DNA of 64,000 bases from Bacillus sp. FJAT-14578. Its GTDB lineage: Bacteria; Bacillota; Bacilli; Bacillales; Bacillaceae_H. The stretch covers positions 1-64,000 of the forward strand of contig NZ_KI632505.1 in assembly GCF_000504165.1 (NCBI RefSeq), in the 5' to 3' direction. The number at the start of each line of letters is the position of its first letter. Position 1 is the stretch's first letter. Position numbers and translations under genes: made by a program. The notes under the pieces are model-generated. The model was not told the DNA's origin, did not search any database, and saw nothing but the letters and a program-made list of their open reading frames with translations. Positions 43,590 through 52,764 of the stretch are shown here, piece by piece.

Positions 43590-45562
43590 ACCGTTTCATC
43601 CTCCTTTGCGACCGAGACGTTTTCGTTATCTAAGATGTTTGGATCTTCTTCAAGGCCAAAGGCAACGTTGTTTTCAATCCACTTACGGCGCGGCTCGACT
43701 TTGTCTCCCATTAGTGTCGTAACTCGACGGTCCGCACGGGCTGCATCATCAATGCGTACGCGAATGAGCGTGCGCGTCTCGGGATTCATCGTCGTTTCCC
43801 AAAGCTGATCGGCATTCATCTCTCCAAGACCTTTGTAGCGCTGAATCATATAGCCCCGCCCCACTTTTTTCACCGCACCCTGTAACTCATCTTCGTTCCA
43901 GGCATACTCGACGACTTCCTTCTTACCGGTTCCTTTACTCACTTTGTAAAGCGGCGGGAGGGCGATGAATACCTTTCCGGTTTCCACAAGCGGCTTCATG
44001 TAGCGGTAGAAGAATGTCAGAAGCAGCACTTGAATGTGGGCGCCGTCTGTATCGGCATCGGTCATGATGACGATTTTATCGTAATTCACATCGTCCAATG
44101 CAAACTCTGCTCCCACACCGGCCCCGATGGCATGGATGATGGTATTGATTTCTTCGTTTTTAAAAATATCCGAGAGCTTTGCCTTTTCCGTATTGATGAC
44201 TTTCCCGCGAAGCGGCAAAATGGCTTGGAAACGTCGGTCCCGCCCTTGTTTGGCAGAGCCGCCGGCAGAATCACCCTCGACGAGGTAAAGTTCATTTTTT
44301 TGTGGGTTGCGCGATTGGGCAGGCGTCAGCTTCCCGCTCAACACCGTTTCTTTTCGGCTTCGTTTTTTCCCGCTTCTGGCTTCCTCACGGGCTTTGCGCG
44401 CCGCTTCACGGGCTTGCGCGGCTTTGATGGCCTTTTTCACGAGAAGGGAGCTAATATCAGGATTCTCCTCGAGAAAATAAGCAAGCTTTTCGGACACAAC
44501 GGCATCGACGGAAGATCGTGCTTCACTTGTTCCGAGCTTTCCTTTCGTTTGCCCTTCAAACTGCAGCAATTCTTCCGGAATGCGGACGGAAACGATGGCC
44601 GCAAGACCTTCACGGATATCGGTACCTTCCAAGTTTTTATCCCGCTCTTTCAATAATCCCACTTTACGTGCATACTCGTTGAAAATACGTGTCATCGCAC
44701 TTTTGGAACCCGCTTCATGCGTTCCTCCGTCTTTCGTGCGCACGTTATTGACGAACGATAAAATCGTTTCGGAATACCCGTCGTTAAATTGAAACGAGAA
44801 TTCCACTTCAATGTTGTTTTGCTCTCCTTCAAAAAACAGCACGGAATGAAGCGTATCTTTTCCTTCATTCAAATACGAAACGAATGCCTCGATACCGTTT
44901 TCATAATGGAAGGTGTCTCGCTGGTCAAATCGTTCATCGATCAATTCTATTTTCAGCCCTTTTAATAAAAAGGCAGATTCGCGCAATCGTTCACTCAATG
45001 TGTCATAGTTGTAAGCAGTCGTGCTAAAAATGCTTTCATCCGGCTTAAAATGAATTTTCGTGCCGGTTTCACGTGTTTTACCGATTTTCTCAAGCGTCGT
45101 AGCAGGTTTTCCTCCGTTTTCAAAACGCTGCTGGTACACGATTCCATCACGCTTGATTGTCACCACGAGCCATTCTGACAGCGCATTTACAACGGATGCA
45201 CCTACTCCATGCAGACCGCCGCTTGTTTTATAGCCGCCTTGCCCAAACTTACCGCCGGCGTGAAGGACGGTTAAAATCACTTCAGGCGTCGGCTTGCCAA
45301 GCTTATGCATACCGGTCGGCATCCCGCGTCCTTTATCTTGTACCGAGATTGAATTATCTTTATGTATAGTCACTTTAATATCGTTTCCGTAGCCGGCGAG
45401 TGCTTCATCGACTGAGTTATCTACAATTTCATATACGAGATGGTGCAGACCGCGGCTGTCTGTACTGCCAATGTACATGCCCGGACGTTTGCGGACCGCG
45501 TCAAGTCCTTCCAGAACTTGAATTGCATCATCATTGTACTCAAAAACCTGTTTCTTGCCCAA
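43586..45562 (-). CDS. parE: DNA topoisomerase IV subunit B
   Basis: A 658-residue ATPase subunit. GHKL motifs: EIVDNSVDEALAG, DKGRGMPTGMH and GGLHGVGASVVNALS. TOPRIM: EGDSAGGSAKQGRDR and DADTDGAHIQ, which bind magnesium. The start codon is TTG at 45562, eight bases behind AAAGGGG; it places the N-terminus (MGKKQVFEYNDDAIQVLEG) where relatives begin. Cotranscribed with parC. Confidence 0.95.
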   Translation of the reverse strand: MGKKQVFEYNDDAIQVLEGLDAVRKRPGMYIGSTDSRGLHHLVYEIVDNSVDEALAGYGNDIKVTIHKDNSISVQDKGRGMPTGMHKLGKPTPEVILTVLHAGGKFGQGGYKTSGGLHGVGASVVNALSEWLVVTIKRDGIVYQQRFENGGKPATTLEKIGKTRETGTKIHFKPDESIFSTTAYNYDTLSERLRESAFLLKGLKIELIDERFDQRDTFHYENGIEAFVSYLNEGKDTLHSVLFFEGEQNNIEVEFSFQFNDGYSETILSFVNNVRTKDGGTHEAGSKSAMTRIFNEYARKVGLLKERDKNLEGTDIREGLAAIVSVRIPEELLQFEGQTKGKLGTSEARSSVDAVVSEKLAYFLEENPDISSLLVKKAIKAAQAREAARKAREEARSGKKRSRKETVLSGKLTPAQSRNPQKNELYLVEGDSAGGSAKQGRDRRFQAILPLRGKVINTEKAKLSDIFKNEEINTIIHAIGAGVGAEFALDDVNYDKIVIMTDADTDGAHIQVLLLTFFYRYMKPLVETGKVFIALPPLYKVSKGTGKKEVVEYAWNEDELQGAVKKVGRGYMIQRYKGLGEMNADQLWETTMNPETRTLIRVRIDDAARADRRVTTLMGDKVEPRRKWIENNVAFGLEEDPNILDNENVSVAKEDETV

Positions 45563-45896
45563 AAATACATACCCCTTTCAATTACCCACTTCGACTATCT
45601 CTTAAATGTGTAGTGTCGCACAATACGATTCAACTCATTCAATTGAAGAGATATGGTCTTTCTTTTTTTCTTCTTCATTTCCTGCTTAAAGGAAAAACAA
45701 CGTTTCTTCTTCTATAATCACCACAAAAATAGAACGTACGTTTGATTTTAACACAACTTCTTCATTTTTGAAATATAGTAACTCACTTTCCTACCTTTTT
45801 ATACAGACTGAGCCCACCTTTTGCATCATACATATCTTAGCACTATTTTAACGACAAATGGATAGTTCTAAAACTAAATTTATGAAAAAAGCAAAG
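45563..45896. other. Intergenic region upstream of parE
   Basis: AT-rich, no gene. It should contain the parEC promoter; no unambiguous boxes were chosen. Confidence 0.4.
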
Positions 45897-45923
45897 AAAA
45901 TCCTTGGATTTAGCAAGGATTTC
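45897..45923 (-). terminator. Terminator of the yneT-type gene
   Basis: AAATCCTTG...CAAGGATTT forms a 9-bp stem 13 bases after the stop codon on the minus strand, followed by T-rich DNA. Confidence 0.65.
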
Positions 45924-45935
45924 CCTAAAAAATGG

Positions 45936-46349
45936 TCATCTTGTTAAGGCGTGCTCGACTTTAATGCATCGGTCCATCACGACTGTGTATCCTTTTTCCT
46001 TCAGCAATTGGTAGGCCTCTTCATTAGCAAGTCCGAGCTGTGCCCAATACACATCGGCGTCGATTTCCAAAAATTCTTCCGCTACCTCAAGCAAATGCTC
46101 CGAACGGCGGAAAACATTCACGATATCAACATGGCCGTCGATTTCATTCAATGATTTAACCGCCTTGACTCCCAGTATTTCCTCGGCATTCGGATTCACC
46201 GGTATAATGTCGTACCCGGCGTTCTGCATGGCTTTTGATACCATATAAGACGTTTTGGCCGGATTATCCGATAACCCTACCACCGCGATACGTTTGCTTT
46301 TCTTTAAAATTTCTCCGAGTTCTTCACGAGACGGGATCTCTATATTCAT
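45936..46349 (-). CDS. yneT: CoA-binding-domain protein (YneT/YccU-like)
   Basis: A 137-residue protein consisting of one CoA-binding Rossmann domain: RIAVVGLSDNPAKTSYMV at the N-terminus, then DIIPVNPNA, IVNVFRR and VYWAQLGLANEEAYQLL, ending DRCIKVEHA. The start at 46349 follows AAGGAGAG. In Bacillus the gene lies, as here, next to plsY and parE. Function not known; a CoA- or redox-linked regulator has been suggested for relatives. Confidence 0.85.
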   Translation of the reverse strand: MNIEIPSREELGEILKKSKRIAVVGLSDNPAKTSYMVSKAMQNAGYDIIPVNPNAEEILGVKAVKSLNEIDGHVDIVNVFRRSEHLLEVAEEFLEIDADVYWAQLGLANEEAYQLLKEKGYTVVMDRCIKVEHALTR

Positions 46350-46643
46350 GGCAATCTCTCCTTCATTCAAATAAAATAAATTTGGTACTACCTTCTGTAT
46401 GTATACCCAAATTCCTGCTTTTCATAGCCATTTTCTTTCAAGACGGCACATATAATGAAACAAGCCTGCCTTGAAAAATTGGCTTTTTATCGATGAATGG
46501 TTGTCCCTTCAACAAGTTCCTGTTAAAATCCTCTATGTCTGTCAAAAGGAATTTCGCTAGAAAAGTGCGAATGAATAAGGGATGGAGTTTTAAAGGACTC
46601 ATGGTAAAATAATAAGAGAAGTGAAGGAAAAGGAGACATACAT

Positions 46644-47222
46644 ATGGCATTTATCTTACCAATTATCGCATACATATTGGGATCGATTCCGTTTGGCCTG
46701 ATTGTGGGGAAAGTGGGATACGGCATTGATATTCGCGAACATGGAAGCGGAAATCTTGGCGGAACGAATACGTTTCGTACACTGGGCGTGAAAGCCGGAT
46801 TGATTGTGACGATCGCCGATATTCTGAAAGGAACGCTTGCCGCTTCCCTGCCGCTTTGGTTTGGCAGTGATTTGCATCCTTTATTTGTCGGGATGTTCGC
46901 GGTAATCGGACATGTGTATCCGTTGTTTGCCAAATTCAAAGGCGGAAAAGCGGTCGCGACTTCCGGCGGCGTTTTATTATTTTATAGCCCGCTTCTTTTT
47001 GTCGCGATGCTTGCCTGCTTTTTTATCTGTTTATATTTATCCAAATACGTGTCCCTTTCTTCTATCATAACCGGAATTTTTGCTTTTACGCTTGCTCTCT
47101 TCAAAGGAGATATTCCGCTTATTGTTGTCGTGGGCTTTCTCGCCGGCTTTGTGATTTGGCGCCACCGTGCCAATATTCAGCGTATTATGAACAAAACAGA
47201 ACCGAAAATTAAATGGCTGTAA
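46644..47222 (+). CDS. plsY: Acyl-phosphate:glycerol-3-phosphate acyltransferase
   Basis: A 192-residue membrane enzyme that makes lysophosphatidic acid, the first step of phospholipid synthesis. Motif 1 [11 protein letters not shown], motif 2 [18 protein letters not shown] and motif 3 [13 protein letters not shown] are all present, within about five transmembrane helices. AAAGGAG lies eight bases before the ATG. The gene is divergent from yneT and ends in a strong terminator. This synteny is conserved in Bacillus. Confidence 0.95.
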   Translation: MAFILPIIAYILGSIPFGLIVGKVGYGIDIREHGSGNLGGTNTFRTLGVKAGLIVTIADILKGTLAASLPLWFGSDLHPLFVGMFAVIGHVYPLFAKFKGGKAVATSGGVLLFYSPLLFVAMLACFFICLYLSKYVSLSSIITGIFAFTLALFKGDIPLIVVVGFLAGFVIWRHRANIQRIMNKTEPKIKWL

Positions 47223-47260
47223 AAAACACCGAATGCCTGATTAGGCATTCGGTGTTTTTT
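47223..47260 (+). terminator. Terminator of plsY
   Basis: AACACCGAATGCCT pairs with AGGCATTCGGTGTT, followed by a T run. It also serves the convergent amidase gene. Confidence 0.85.
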
Positions 47261-47271
47261 CTTACCAAACT

Positions 47272-48117
47272 TTATGCATCATTTACTTCTTCAATATAGG
47301 TGGTCCAGCCGAATTTTTGTGCTAATTCCTGTTTTAATCGTGTAACGGTTGCTATGCCTTTAAAGGTCCCTGTAACGATTCGAAAATCGGTCGGATTGAA
47401 TGCCTGATCGAACGAATCGTATAATACCCAATTATATTGGTCTTGCAACAGTCCCTTTCCTTTTACATATTCCTCCAACGAAGAAAACGATCCCGTTTTT
47501 AATCGATACAGTTTATCATTATCTGGAATAGACGGACTCGGAACCCCTGGAACATAAGGAACCGAAAAGTACTCACATAGCCCCTTCGCCAATTCCACCG
47601 CACACTCTTTACGGTATGCATCACTCCTCAAAAGTTCGGCTTCCCTTCTATTGTTCATAAATCCACATTCCACTAACACAGTCGGCATATTTGTGCGCTT
47701 GACGATATATAGCCAGGATCCATCTTTAACCCCGCGATCTTTTAAATTCGTTCCTTGAATTAAATAGCGGTGAAGAATATGAGCTGCCCGCTTTGATGCA
47801 TCACTCGTGCCTGCATACGTCTCAATTCCTTCCGCATTGCTCCACGTATTCCCCGATGCGTTGGCATGCACAGATAAATAAAAATCGGCATTGGCGTTAT
47901 TCGCTCCTTGTACACGCGTTCCAAGCGGGGTATCTTCATCTGTCGGAGCTACCAATAAAGTGCGAAAGCCGCATCTTTTTAGTTCAATGTCCAAAAGGGC
48001 GACCACCCGGCGATTGAATTCATTTTCTTTCATCACGCTTCCGTCAGGGAATGAAGGGGTACGCTTGCCGGGAGTGTTGATTCCGTGTCCGTCATCTAAA
48101 GCAATGAGTTTGCTCAT
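47272..48117 (-). CDS. N-acetylmuramoyl-L-alanine amidase (CwlC-like) with SPOR-type tail
   Basis: A 281-residue cell-wall hydrolase. The Amidase_3 domain (1-185) carries the zinc ligands His in LDDGHG, Glu in MKENEFN and His in LSVHANA, plus the catalytic Glu in VECGFMNN. A C-terminal segment (about 205-281) with YRLKTGSFSSLEEYV and FRIVTGTFKGIATV is a SPOR-like glycan-binding repeat pair. The start at 48117 behind AGGAGGTG was chosen. No signal peptide is present, as in the mother-cell lysis amidase CwlC of B. subtilis, so a sporulation role is likely. Confidence 0.85.
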   Translation of the reverse strand: MSKLIALDDGHGINTPGKRTPSFPDGSVMKENEFNRRVVALLDIELKRCGFRTLLVAPTDEDTPLGTRVQGANNANADFYLSVHANASGNTWSNAEGIETYAGTSDASKRAAHILHRYLIQGTNLKDRGVKDGSWLYIVKRTNMPTVLVECGFMNNRREAELLRSDAYRKECAVELAKGLCEYFSVPYVPGVPSPSIPDNDKLYRLKTGSFSSLEEYVKGKGLLQDQYNWVLYDSFDQAFNPTDFRIVTGTFKGIATVTRLKQELAQKFGWTTYIEEVNDA

Positions 48118-48462
48118 GCTCTCATTCACCTCCTTTTTCGTCAGATGGGAACACTCATTAATTTATATAGAAAACACGATGATAAAAGGGGATTGGATCG
48201 AATTCTTTATTTAAATGGTTCATAATCATCTCAAATAATTTGATATTTACTATAAAATATGGTGAGCTGTCGAAGCCGGTGCCATTTCCGTAAAAAAAAC
48301 ACGAAGTATGGAAAACCAAGTAGAAGTTGAAGAAAATCTGCAATGGGTGAAAGACATTCAATAAATAACAAAAAAACGAAACCTTTTTGTTACACCTTTT
48401 TATTTGGATAAGCTATCATTTTAAATTTTTTCTTGGTAACTCTTTATTTTAAGTTATTTATT

Positions 48463-48478
48463 ATTTAGAACATAGTTT
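48463..48478. repeat. ATTTAGAACATAGTTT repeat, copy 2
   Basis: A perfect copy followed by AATTAGAC; the copy at 60409 continues the same way (AATTAAA). Confidence 0.6.
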
Positions 48479-48602
48479 AATTAGACTTTTTATGGCATGA
48501 TTGAGCTTGCTATCTGTTCCCACTTTTAAAACCCATTAAAACGGTTTTAATTAGCCGCGATCTTTATTTCGACTACTGGATAAAAATGTTTATTATTTTT
48601 TC

Positions 48603-48618
48603 ATTTAGCACATAGTTT
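48603..48618. repeat. ATTTAGAACATAGTTT repeat, copy 3
   Basis: One base differs (ATTTAGCACATAGTTT). It follows TTATTATTTTTTC, as does the copy at 60409. Confidence 0.6.
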
Positions 48619-48697
48619 TTTTAAAAATTTTGATAAAGTCTAGTGCTGATTTTTGTCTCATCTAAATGAAAAGAAAGGAAAAACTTCCCTTAAATGC

Positions 48698-48744
48698 AGA
48701 AATGGTTCAAAACCTTTATCTCATAAAGGTTTTGAACCATTTCT
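48698..48744. repeat. 21-bp perfect inverted repeat
   Basis: AGAAATGGTTCAAAACCTTTA and its exact reverse complement surround a five-base loop. There is no T-run, so it is not a classic terminator, and no gene ends close by. Confidence 0.6.
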
Positions 48745-49048
48745 CCCATGTATGAAAATAACAAAACTTTATAAACATAGCTGCCAAATTGCTTTTTCGA
48801 CTTGTTGAAAAGCCGAACGGGTGCATAAAAATGATCTTATACAGTAAAAGTTCCAATGTTCTTCTATGTCCCGCTCTTGGTACTAGCCCCGCCTACGCTA
48901 TATACCATGATAGCCACTTATGCCATCCAACCTAATATAAGTATAAAAGAAAACGCTTACATTTTCAAGAGGAAATACGAATATTTATACATAATATTCC
49001 TATTTCCTCTTTTCTCCTTTACATAGCCGACCGTTAAATCTTAATCAT

Positions 49049-49303
49049 CTATAAAAGAAAGAATTGGTCGAGCTCTTCTTCCCCTTTTCTTATACGATGA
49101 TAATGATAAACCGAATCAAGAAAACTTATAATCCAAAAAGCAACAGCCAGCTTAGGAAACAAACCGGTTTTGACAGTCATGAAAAAAACGAAAGAATAAA
49201 CCATCAACAGCTGGAACCCTCGATTGGGCATCCGTAAATAAAAATGTCCGACGCCGGGAAGAAAGGAAAGAAAAATCAAGTTGATAAGTTTCATTTTTGT
49301 CAT
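49049..49303 (-). CDS. Small membrane protein
   Basis: An 84-residue protein with a first hydrophobic part FLSFLPGVGHFYL, a second one YSFVFFMTVKTGLF, then AVAFWIISFLDSVYHYHRI and an acidic tail. The PGxGHxYL pattern recalls TM2-domain or DUF5683-type proteins. AGGGCG lies before the first ATG; the ATG three codons later is also possible. Function unknown. Confidence 0.6.
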   Translation of the reverse strand: MTKMKLINLIFLSFLPGVGHFYLRMPNRGFQLLMVYSFVFFMTVKTGLFPKLAVAFWIISFLDSVYHYHRIRKGEEELDQFFLL

Positions 49304-49544
49304 CGCCCTTCTCGAATCAAATAATTTGGCTCTTTTCTAACTTTTGGACCATATGCAAACCACAACTTGATTTACAAGAACAGCCAATAATAGTACAAAA
49401 AAGAAAACGCTTTATTAATAAGAATTCGGCAAATACTGCTCTTATTCCTTTTCTCTATTTTGTTTATGCAAGTAAGATAATAGCTTAAAGGGAAAGTTTT
49501 CTTTATAATGAGATTAGATGTTTTAGAAAAGGGAGATGTAAACC

Positions 49545-49835
49545 ATGAATATTACAGTATCAAACGAAGCCCTTCAATGGTACAAAGAAGAATTGGAAAT
49601 CAACAGCGGAGATATGGTGAAGTTTTTTGTCCGTTACGGCGGGTGCAGTACCGTACAAAGAGGGTTTTCCCTTGGTGTCGCCAAACAACAGCCCGTGTTA
49701 ATCGGCGCCCAAAGTGAAATAGAAGGAATTACCTTTTATATAGAAGACCAGGATTTATGGTATTTCGAAGACAATGACCTCATTGTAACCTTTGATGAAA
49801 CAAGGGGCGAACCCGAATTTTCCGTGACGAAGTAG
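49545..49835 (+). CDS. yneR: HesB/IscA-like protein (YneR)
   Basis: A 96-residue protein of the HesB-like (Fe-S biogenesis) fold, with NEALQWYKEELEINSGDMV, FFVRYGGCSTVQ and the final FDETRGEPEFSV. Only one of the three usual IscA cysteines is visible, so it is unlikely to be a classical Fe-S scaffold. Position near plsY and tlp is conserved in Bacillus. A dispersed repeat starts directly after its stop codon. Confidence 0.85.
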   Translation: MNITVSNEALQWYKEELEINSGDMVKFFVRYGGCSTVQRGFSLGVAKQQPVLIGAQSEIEGITFYIEDQDLWYFEDNDLIVTFDETRGEPEFSVTK

Positions 49836-49836
49836 A

Positions 49837-49956
49837 GAAAAGCGGAGCAAGCTCGTTCACATCCATAGGGCATTGAATCTTGTGAGAAGGAGTCGCTTTT
49901 TGACTCCGCAGGAAGAAGTGAAATGACCGTAGGATGTAGCTTGCGCAGCTGGACAG
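49837..49956 (+). repeat. Dispersed repeat type B, copy 1
   Basis: It begins GAAAAGCGGAGC two bases after the yneR stop codon and ends CGCAGCTGGACAG. The 120 bp match the copy at 59084-59204 over most of their length, with the middle palindromes varying (GGAGTCGC...GACTCC against AGAAACCGC...GGTTTC). Confidence 0.75.
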
Positions 49957-49959
49957 AAA

Positions 49960-50123
49960 GAAAAGCGGAGGCAACTGTTCAGAAGGTCGCCGCGTCCTGC
50001 GGCAACGTCGGCGTGACTCACATCCTGTGAGCCCAAGGAAATAGGGATTGATCCAGAAGGCGCTTTTTGCCTTATGAGAGCAATCATCTTTTCCACAACG
50101 AGCTAGGAGCCGCAGCTAGACAA
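49960..50123 (+). repeat. Dispersed repeat type A, copy 1
   Basis: It runs from AAAAGCGGAGGC to AGCTAGACAAC in tandem with the type B repeat. The core hairpins CCGCGTCCTGCGG and CTCACATCCTGTGAG lie at about 49990-50032. It shows high identity to the copies at 58905 and 59930. A shortened first arm (GGTCG) distinguishes this copy. Confidence 0.8.
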
Positions 50124-50170
50124 CAAAAAAAAGCACAGACGGCCATGTTTTTTCATGAAGGGGCCTTTCA

Positions 50171-50220
50171 GGAAGATGGGTCAAAAGGGTTTCTTTTTTC
50201 CCCTTTTGACCCATCCTCCT
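50171..50220 (-). terminator. Terminator of yneP
   Basis: GGATGGGTCAAAAGGG and CCCTTTTGACCCATC form a long stem around a T-rich loop just after the yneP stop codon. Confidence 0.75.
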
Positions 50221-50222
50221 TT

Positions 50223-50654
50223 TTATTCATTCTCTGGCTTCTTTTTTGCGTTTTCGTACGCTTCATGCCAATCAGGATAACGCTTTCGAATGGAAATGGG
50301 ACGGAAATTTTCTTTTTTGACGCAAACATGCGATGAGGTAGCGCTCACAGCCACTTCTCCATCCTTTGTTAAAATTTCATAGCCATACACGACTCGTAAA
50401 CCGTCGTATAACTCGACCCATGTATGGACAACGGCAGTGTCGCCGTAGCGAAGCGGTTTTTTATAGGATACTTGTACATCCGTCACCGGTGATAGTATCC
50501 CGTCTTCTTCCATTTTGGCATAATTGAAACCCAATTCCTGGATAAGACTTGTACGCCCTACCTCCATCCATACTAAATAATTAGCATGATACACGACCCC
50601 CATTTGATCGGTCTCGGCGTAGCGTACATCGATTTCCTTTTTGCTAATAAACAT
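50223..50654 (-). CDS. yneP: Acyl-CoA thioesterase, hot-dog fold (YneP)
   Basis: A 143-residue 4HBT-family protein. The active-site region reads RYAETDQMGVVYHANYLVWMEVGRT, with the Asp and the Y-H-N triad of the YbgC/FadM group, followed by VQVSYKKPLRYGD. It should hydrolyse short or medium acyl-CoA thioesters in the cytoplasm. GGGGGAATAAG precedes the ATG. Same neighbourhood as in B. subtilis. Confidence 0.88.
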   Translation of the reverse strand: MFISKKEIDVRYAETDQMGVVYHANYLVWMEVGRTSLIQELGFNYAKMEEDGILSPVTDVQVSYKKPLRYGDTAVVHTWVELYDGLRVVYGYEILTKDGEVAVSATSSHVCVKKENFRPISIRKRYPDWHEAYENAKKKPENE

Positions 50655-50783
50655 CTTATTCCCCCTGCAATTCTTATAAAGATAAAGTATGTATCATTTG
50701 TTATCTTAACATATTTTAGTCATCTTTTCCCCTTTCATCCAACCACCTATAATCATGCCTTCATAATGGCCAATTAGAGCACA

Positions 50784-50825
50784 TAAAAAATCAAACCAGA
50801 GAAAATATCCCTGGTTTGATTTTTT
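50784..50825 (-). terminator. Terminator of tlp
   Basis: AAAATCAAACCAGG-type arms around a short loop end just at the tlp stop codon; the minus strand continues into T-rich DNA. Confidence 0.75.
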
Positions 50826-51081
50826 ATTCATATTTTTGTCCGGTTTCCGAATAGCCGCTTTCACGCGCCGCCGCTTCGTCTTGAATTTCACTTCTCATCG
50901 CTTGAATGCTCTCTTCACGGCGCTGGTTTTTTTCTTTAATTTGCTGACGTTGCTCTTCCGATTCAGCAAACGCTAAGCTATCTTCAGCTTCTTCAATATT
51001 TTCAATGGTGTTTTGAACCATTGACTGCAACTTTTCGACATTATCACTGCGATCATCTGGATTTGGACGGCTCCATGCCAT
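50824..51081 (-). CDS. tlp: Small acid-soluble spore protein Tlp
   Basis: An 85-residue, highly charged, helical protein. The start MAWSRPNPDDRSDNVEKLQ and EEAEDSLAFAESEEQRQQI are the Tlp pattern. It accumulates in the forespore and is degraded at germination. AGGAGG precedes the ATG. In B. subtilis it follows sspN in one operon; here sspN also lies upstream, but a hairpin at 51173-51211 lies between. Confidence 0.92.
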   Translation of the reverse strand: MAWSRPNPDDRSDNVEKLQSMVQNTIENIEEAEDSLAFAESEEQRQQIKEKNQRREESIQAMRSEIQDEAAARESGYSETGQKYE

Positions 51082-51435
51082 TGTACATTCCTCCTGTGCA
51101 TTGTAATGTTGCTACATCAGTAGTATGTGAAAGGACGATAAGAATATTGATGGTAATAATTAATATATGCGGATGACCAAAAGGGCTTTTTTACCCTTTT
51201 GGTTATCCGCATGAAAGGTCCCCTTCGGTGAAATCGTCAACGTACGATAAAGAAATACCAAGTGATTGAGCGAAGCCTATATTTTTGACCATAATTATAT
51301 TATGTAAACTGAATTAAAAGAGAAAAATGGTACATCACAAGTTATACATAGGCTGAAGCAATTATTTTTTTACTGAAAGGATCCGTCACTGAATCCTAGA
51401 TTTTTCTGAATTCTCATGACGGATTCTTTAGCAAG
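51082..51435. other. Spacer between sspN and tlp with two hairpins
   Basis: One stem (GCGGAT.ACCAAAAGGG arms) lies at 51168-51215 and the other at 51376-51429, so sspN and tlp may be separate units. No gene seen. Confidence 0.55.
51376..51429 (-). terminator. Terminator of sspN
   Basis: AAAGGATCCGTCA pairs with TGACGGATTCTTT, with an inner GAATCC/TTCAGAA-type stem. It is a sequence relative of the hairpin at 28615-28667, with paired base changes. Confidence 0.7.
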
Positions 51436-51579
51436 CTACTCCCCTTTTGTTTGAATCACTTGCGGGTAGTGGCCGGATTTATCTTGCATTTGCTTTCCTT
51501 TGTTTCCGCCAGCTGCTTGCGGTTGTGTACCAAGGTGATTGGGAACGAAATGTTTACGGCTTCCTTTTGGATTACTCAT
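51436..51579 (-). CDS. sspN: Small acid-soluble spore protein N
   Basis: A 47-residue basic protein starting [20 protein letters not shown] and containing [18 protein letters not shown], which is the SspN pattern. GAGGCGAG precedes the ATG. It is a minor forespore protein made under sigma-G in B. subtilis, next to tlp there as here. Confidence 0.88.
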   Translation of the reverse strand: MSNPKGSRKHFVPNHLGTQPQAAGGNKGKQMQDKSGHYPQVIQTKGE

Positions 51580-51733
51580 CGTCTACTCGCCTCCTCACCT
51601 ATACTTTAACCGTTTTTCACGTTTGTTATGTTGGCAGTTTATTCTGTTTTTCAATTACCGTTCATTTTTCTAAATTCTGTCAAAACATTGGCTATACTAT
51701 CGTCCCAAACGTCTCCGTCAGCTCTAGATATCC

Positions 51734-52747
51734 TCAGCTCGTTTTAGCTAAATAGCGAGCGTAACGAATCATCTGCTTTGCCACATCTAACTCCAAAGAA
51801 AAAGTCGGTGGTGTGCCTGGTCTCCAATTCACTTCAAAAATCCAAATTTTTTGGTTGGAATCCAACCCGACGTCAATTCCCAATTCATCAAGCGGAACAT
51901 CATACAACCCGTCAAAATGCTTGGAAAACTGGATGGCGAACTGTTCCAAATACCTTTTCACATTATAAGCGTCATCCCCAAATTCCTGTTTTAAAAAATC
52001 ATCAAACATGATCGTATAGCCATCGCTGTTTAAATTGGCGACAATCCCCTGAAGGGTTATGCAAGGAAAAATCGTGGTCAAAGCCCATTCTCCCTCTCCC
52101 CCTTTTTGAACATGCAGCCGTAAGTTATAAGAAAAACCCGCTTTCGTTTTCGATGGAATGTAGGCTTGAATAAGATACCGCTCATTTTTTATCAGCCGCT
52201 TAATCAAATCCCCTAATTCTGGGACATTCATGATTTGTGGCTCGTCTTTACGTACAATAAATGTTTCGGCTTGTTTTTGAACAAAAAGAATATCTTCTCC
52301 TTTATGGCCGTTGAGGGGTTTTATCACAATTGCCCCATGACGATCGAGAAACTCAAACACATCTTGAATTGTTGAAATTTGCCTCGATGGAATCAGATAA
52401 TGGGCATATGTTTTGGCACGCTGAATCTTTTGATGGACGCTCATTTTATTTCCTATGGGGTGGCTTGTAAACGGTATGCTTTCACTCAATTCAGTCATAA
52501 CGGTTCGCTGTTTTTCAGTCATGGGCGAACTGGCGTTATAGATGACATCAGGAAAGGGCATTCTTCTTTCCAGCCATTGCCCGTTTTCATAAACCCAGCC
52601 AAGGATGGTCCTGTCCTTGAAATTGACACGGCCAGGGGAAAAAAAATAAAAATTCACACCTTCCATTTTAGCGGCTGCCGCATACGCATAGGATTTAAAG
52701 ACGGTTCTCGGGTCTTTGCGGTGAGACAACATTCCTACGGTTATCAA
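51734..52747 (-). CDS. YheC/YheD-family ATP-grasp protein
   Basis: A 337-residue protein of the YheC/D family, known in B. subtilis as endospore coat-associated. ATP-grasp features: AIVIKPLNGHKGEDILFV (nucleotide Lys), FSYNLRLHVQK, and the metal-binding end ELGIDVGLDSN and WIFEVNWRPGTP. Start codon TTG at 52747, about nine bases behind GGAGGTGA. It directly follows, on the same strand, a second and different ATP-grasp enzyme, so the two may act on one product. Reaction unknown. Confidence 0.8.
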   Translation of the reverse strand: MITVGMLSHRKDPRTVFKSYAYAAAAKMEGVNFYFFSPGRVNFKDRTILGWVYENGQWLERRMPFPDVIYNASSPMTEKQRTVMTELSESIPFTSHPIGNKMSVHQKIQRAKTYAHYLIPSRQISTIQDVFEFLDRHGAIVIKPLNGHKGEDILFVQKQAETFIVRKDEPQIMNVPELGDLIKRLIKNERYLIQAYIPSKTKAGFSYNLRLHVQKGGEGEWALTTIFPCITLQGIVANLNSDGYTIMFDDFLKQEFGDDAYNVKRYLEQFAIQFSKHFDGLYDVPLDELGIDVGLDSNQKIWIFEVNWRPGTPPTFSLELDVAKQMIRYARYLAKTS

Positions 52748-52764
52748 TACTCATTCACCTCCAT

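Larger units (their letters stand above)
48118..49048. other. Long intergenic stretch with repeats and a hairpin
   Basis: No full gene. A short ORF at 48308-48364 reads like a coding remnant but lacks a ribosome binding site. Two copies of the ATTTAGAACATAGTTT repeat lie at 48463-48478 and 48603-48618, about 140 bp apart. A 21-bp perfect hairpin lies at 48698-48744. The region looks like degraded mobile DNA. Confidence 0.5.
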
